This document shows, piece by piece, positions 61,005 through 64,000 of a DNA stretch of 64,000 bases. The notes under the pieces are model-generated. The model was not told where the DNA came from. It ran no database searches and saw only the letters and a list, made by a program, of their open reading frames with translations. The translations under genes were made by a program, and so were the position numbers. Position 1 is the stretch's first letter; every line of letters starts with the position of its first letter. Source of the DNA: Chitinophaga sp. CF418 (GTDB lineage Bacteria > Bacteroidota > Bacteroidia > Chitinophagales > Chitinophagaceae). Where the stretch lies: NCBI RefSeq assembly GCF_900142925.1, contig NZ_FRCN01000009.1, forward strand, positions 338,619 through 402,618, read 5' to 3'.

Positions 61005-62510
61005 ATGAGACTTATGATCCTCTGGTTGGCTACCTGGCTTAGTGTAGGTATACAACAGGTATTTTCACAAAGCAGTACTGATACCAGCCTGCTACTGAAA
61101 ACTACCACTGCAAAGCTGAACGATCTACAAAAGCTGCCGTCAAAGTATCTGACAAGGGTAAGCTCTAAAACTGAAAAGGTAGAACATATCCTGGACAGAC
61201 AATCCGGTAAGGTACTAACAAGGCTTAACCGGATTGAACGGAAAATAAAAAGAAAACTAAAAGGTAAGGCCGATCAGGAGCTGTTATCGCTCCTTAATGA
61301 TTCCAGCTACCAGGGTTTTACCAAAGCTGTTTTGCCTATTAAGAGCCTGCAGAGCAGCGCCTACCTGGATAGTTTGCAAACTACCTTTCGTTTTTTGGAA
61401 GAGCATAAAGAATTACTGTCAGATTCGAAGAATAAACTGTCGAAGGCTGTGAAAGGTGTAAATGATCTTGAAGCGGAATTTGAAAAAGCAAAAGATATTA
61501 AAAAGTTCATCAGAGGCCGGCAAGAGCTGTTAAAACAACGGCTAACAGGATATAGTGACGCGAGCAAATACCTTCAAAAGTATAACCAGCAAGCCTACTA
61601 TTACGGCGCCCGGATACGCGAATACAAAAGCCTGTTGAACGACCGCAGTAAGATAGAAGCCAAGGCGCAGGTGATTTTACAGAAATCATCTTTATATAAA
61701 GATTTCATTAAACGGAATTCAACACTGGCCTCCCTTTTCAATCTTACCTCCGGAGCCAGTTCTGTGAAGCTTGAAGGATTACAGACAAGATCTATGGTGG
61801 AAGCATTACTACAACAGCGGTTAGGAGGTAGCGGTATTGCCAGCCAAGTAATGCAACAGCAGCTACAGACGGCACAAAGCCAGCTCGGTTCCCAGTCAGT
61901 TGTTCCAGGTCTAGCTAACATCAGGAGCGCCGTCGTTAACCAGATGAGTGCTGCCCGGAGCCGAATGAATGAACTGAGGCAGAACCATGAAGACCTTGAC
62001 AACGCAGCTGAAATGCCCAACTTCAAACCTTCTCCATTGAAGTCAAAACGTTTTTGGCAGCGAATTGAACTGGGCGGAAATATACAATTTCAACGATCTA
62101 CCAAATACTTTCCTGCCACCACTGATGTTGCCGCACAAGCAGCCTATCATTTTCATAAGAACGGATCAGTAGGACTTGGGATTGCCTATAAGCTTGGTCT
62201 TGGATCAGATTGGTCACATATCCATTTTTCTCATTCGGGAGTCAGTTTACGGTCTTTCGTAGACTGGAAGATTAAAAACATGTATTACCTGAATGGTGGT
62301 TTTGATCTAAATCGCTTATCAATTCAAGGAGTGACTACCAACACAGCCAACTGGCATGATTGGCAAACCTCTGCGCTTATAGGAGTAAGCAGGAAGTATC
62401 AGATCAATGCACGTTTAAAAGGAAACATAATGGTCCTATATGATTTTTTGGCAGCATCCCAAATCCCCAGGTCCAATGGTCTCAAAGTTAGATTTGGCTA
62501 TTCATTATAG
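61005..62510 (+). CDS. Coiled-coil protein with beta-barrel-like C-terminus
   Basis: 501 aa with a signal peptide (1-22, QQVFSQ). Residues 30-330 are almost entirely helical and coiled (LNRIERKIKRKLKGKADQEL; KAVKGVNDLEAEFEKAKDIK). The last 150 residues (from about 345) alternate polar and hydrophobic residues in barrel-like strands and end in VRFGYSL, an outer-membrane-style terminus. Encoded 27 bp after the tail-fiber-like gene and 70 bp before the RHS-like gene, which suggests one secretion-related operon. Confidence 0.75.
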   Translation: MRLMILWLATWLSVGIQQVFSQSSTDTSLLLKTTTAKLNDLQKLPSKYLTRVSSKTEKVEHILDRQSGKVLTRLNRIERKIKRKLKGKADQELLSLLNDSSYQGFTKAVLPIKSLQSSAYLDSLQTTFRFLEEHKELLSDSKNKLSKAVKGVNDLEAEFEKAKDIKKFIRGRQELLKQRLTGYSDASKYLQKYNQQAYYYGARIREYKSLLNDRSKIEAKAQVILQKSSLYKDFIKRNSTLASLFNLTSGASSVKLEGLQTRSMVEALLQQRLGGSGIASQVMQQQLQTAQSQLGSQSVVPGLANIRSAVVNQMSAARSRMNELRQNHEDLDNAAEMPNFKPSPLKSKRFWQRIELGGNIQFQRSTKYFPATTDVAAQAAYHFHKNGSVGLGIAYKLGLGSDWSHIHFSHSGVSLRSFVDWKIKNMYYLNGGFDLNRLSIQGVTTNTANWHDWQTSALIGVSRKYQINARLKGNIMVLYDFLAASQIPRSNGLKVRFGYSL

Positions 62511-62579
62511 CCTCGACTTTCCAATTACTCATACAGATTCTAAAATTAGTAAACCGATCCCCCAATTAAACAGGTAAAT

Positions 62580-64000
62580 ATGAGATACCTATATTTTATG
62601 GTCCTGCTTCTGCTATCGCCGCTAACGATAGTGGCACAGGAAGCACCGAATATGAACAGTAGTATTTCCGGCTCGGCTGCAGCGGTCGCATCTGGAAAAC
62701 AAATAAATATCCCCGTCAATTATTTCACTGGTATACCCAATATCAGTATTCCTATTCACAGTTATACAAGAAGTGGCATTGCAACGAGTGTTTCTCTAGA
62801 CTATTTCGCTGGAGGCGTAAAAGTTGACGAACCTGCCTCTAACATTGGCTTAGGTTGGCAATTGAGTGCGGGGGGAATAATCATTAGGAACCAACGTGGG
62901 CTTCCGGATGATTTTCCCGGGCGTGGTTTCCTGTATACGCCAGAAGTGGATCCAGGATCAAGAACTGGCCGGGACCCTAAACGATACACTGATGAAAATT
63001 ACGGAACCGATTCTATTGACAGCGAGCAGGATATTTTTCAATATAACGTCGCTGGTAGAACTGGAACGTTTTTGATTGGAAAGAACGGGACTGTGGTTAC
63101 CATCCCTAAGCAGAATATCAATTTGCGGTGGAAAACAGGCACTATTTCCGGCATACCAGCGAGTAATATAACCGAGTTCACCATCATTTTTGAAGATGGA
63201 TCACGGTATTTATTTTCCAACCGGGAAATCACTACGCGCAATCTTTCCAGTTACGATTATTCAGCCTCCTATGTTTCGGCCTGGCATCTTACTTCTATTA
63301 TCTCGGCCTATGCGGAAGATACCATTCAATTCAAATACAAAACGGTGTTGACTGGAAAAACCATTCCGCAGGTAGCCAGCCGTTTTGAACGTGCAGGTGA
63401 GTCCCCGATTAATTACACCAACAGCCAGTATATACGGGTAGAGCAGAAATACCTGGAACAAATTATGTTTCCGTACAACGTAACCTTGAACTTTTTGTAC
63501 GATACTGCAGAGCGGGCCGATTCTAAACGGGAATATGCGCTCAAGAATATCGAGTTGCGGGATACCGTCTTACGAATGGGGTATAAGCTGGAGTACCAAT
63601 ATTTTTCTAGTAACGGGACCTTGTTTCCTTATGGAAGTACCGATACTTCTATATCTAAATTAAAGCTGCAACGATTGAGCATTTATACACAGTTCAGAAC
63701 CCTGTTGCCTTATGAGTTCAGCTATGCTAGTGGTAAAGTGCCGAAAGTAAACAACACCTCGCAGGATCATTGGGGCTATTTCAATAATAAGGCTAATGCC
63801 GATCTCATTCCGGCAGTGGGCAGCTACACAGGTGCTAACCGCGAGCCAGACAGTGTTTATACACGGTCGGGTATCCTGACGGCTATTAAGTATCCCAGCG
63901 GGGCTAAAACAACGTTTATTTACGAGGGTAATGAACGTAAGAATTACTTCTATCAAGAGAATGAGACGGCGATTATTGGTTCATACCCCGACTATATACA
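62580..64000 (+). CDS. SpvB/RHS-like secreted protein, 3' end outside window
   Basis: The reading frame begins at the ATG at 62580 (MRYLYFMVLLLLSPLTIVAQ is a signal peptide) and is open to base 64000, so at least 473 residues are encoded and the gene continues beyond the window. The N-terminal region, INIPVNYFTGIPNISIPIHS and LGWQLSAGGII, is that of Bacteroidota RHS/YD-repeat-type proteins. DGSRYLFSNREI and KYPSGAKTTFIYEGNE further match the SpvB-like start of these shells. Such proteins usually end in a variable C-terminal toxin, which is not visible here. Confidence 0.85.
   Translation, partial: MRYLYFMVLLLLSPLTIVAQEAPNMNSSISGSAAAVASGKQINIPVNYFTGIPNISIPIHSYTRSGIATSVSLDYFAGGVKVDEPASNIGLGWQLSAGGIIIRNQRGLPDDFPGRGFLYTPEVDPGSRTGRDPKRYTDENYGTDSIDSEQDIFQYNVAGRTGTFLIGKNGTVVTIPKQNINLRWKTGTISGIPASNITEFTIIFEDGSRYLFSNREITTRNLSSYDYSASYVSAWHLTSIISAYAEDTIQFKYKTVLTGKTIPQVASRFERAGESPINYTNSQYIRVEQKYLEQIMFPYNVTLNFLYDTAERADSKREYALKNIELRDTVLRMGYKLEYQYFSSNGTLFPYGSTDTSISKLKLQRLSIYTQFRTLLPYEFSYASGKVPKVNNTSQDHWGYFNNKANADLIPAVGSYTGANREPDSVYTRSGILTAIKYPSGAKTTFIYEGNERKNYFYQENETAIIGSYPDYI

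Overview
The window looks like a chromosomal segment from a member of the Bacteroidota, most likely Chitinophagaceae (Chitinophaga-like). Evidence: TAnnTTTG-type -7 promoter elements, Bacteroidota families (DUF6266, HYC_CC_PP, Bacteroidota-type tyrosine integrase and mob genes, a pinensin-type lanthipeptide leader), SMI1/KNR4 and Imm26 immunity-like genes, and RHS/SpvB-like secreted proteins. The left part carries many single-function genes. From about 30 kb onward it becomes an accessory region full of gene remnants.

0-7.5 kb: a membrane protein and a lipoprotein, then a sulfur cluster. This has a Crp/Fnr regulator with a probable leaderless promoter, relics of a TauE/SafE exporter and a sulfide:quinone-reductase-like flavoprotein, an intact persulfide-dioxygenase/rhodanese fusion, and two half-size YeeE/YedE thiosulfate-transporter genes. 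An NfeD-slipin operon lies on the other strand. 7.8-20.6 kb: an FtsX-like permease, an AsmA-like protein, a fatty acid desaturase, a 606-residue Cys-rich protein of unknown function, a 45-residue lanthipeptide precursor with no modification enzymes nearby, a cupin, a lipoprotein, and an SDR/HxlR divergent pair with duplicated operator-like repeats. 20.8-24.3 kb: NTF2-like proteins, a TetR gene that has lost its DNA-binding domain while two perfect palindromic operators remain, an alpha/beta hydrolase with a decayed tandem copy, and a UPF0173 metal-dependent hydrolase.

24.8-29 kb: two DUF6266 proteins and a group of small unknown genes. 29-37.6 kb: a collapsed stress/heavy-metal island. It has an intact D-lactate-dehydrogenase-type gene, an in-frame CusA/PEP-synthase chimera, fragments of thymidine phosphorylase, alpha/beta hydrolase and DUF3347 genes, plus HYC_CC_PP, PepSY, methyltransferase, His-rich and putative nuclease genes. 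37.7-51.9 kb: an accessory area rich in immunity-like genes (SMI1/KNR4, DUF4262, Imm26), toxin-tail relics, gene fragments, one IS4-family element with terminal inverted repeats and a 9-bp target duplication, and repeated terminator plus tRNA-3'-end-like cassettes.

52.4-59.4 kb: a probable integrative mobilizable element, with a tyrosine integrase, a putative phage abortive-infection protein (cargo), a coiled-coil membrane protein, a relaxase, a MobC-like protein, an excisionase-like HTH protein and two membrane-protein cargo genes. Between the HTH gene and mobC lies a roughly 420-bp GC-rich array of about ten consecutive hairpins, many joined by a conserved 9-nt spacer. This is the most unusual non-coding structure in the window. 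59.8-64 kb: a secreted tail-fiber-like protein, a coiled-coil/beta-barrel-like envelope protein and the start of a large SpvB/RHS-like protein that runs off the end.
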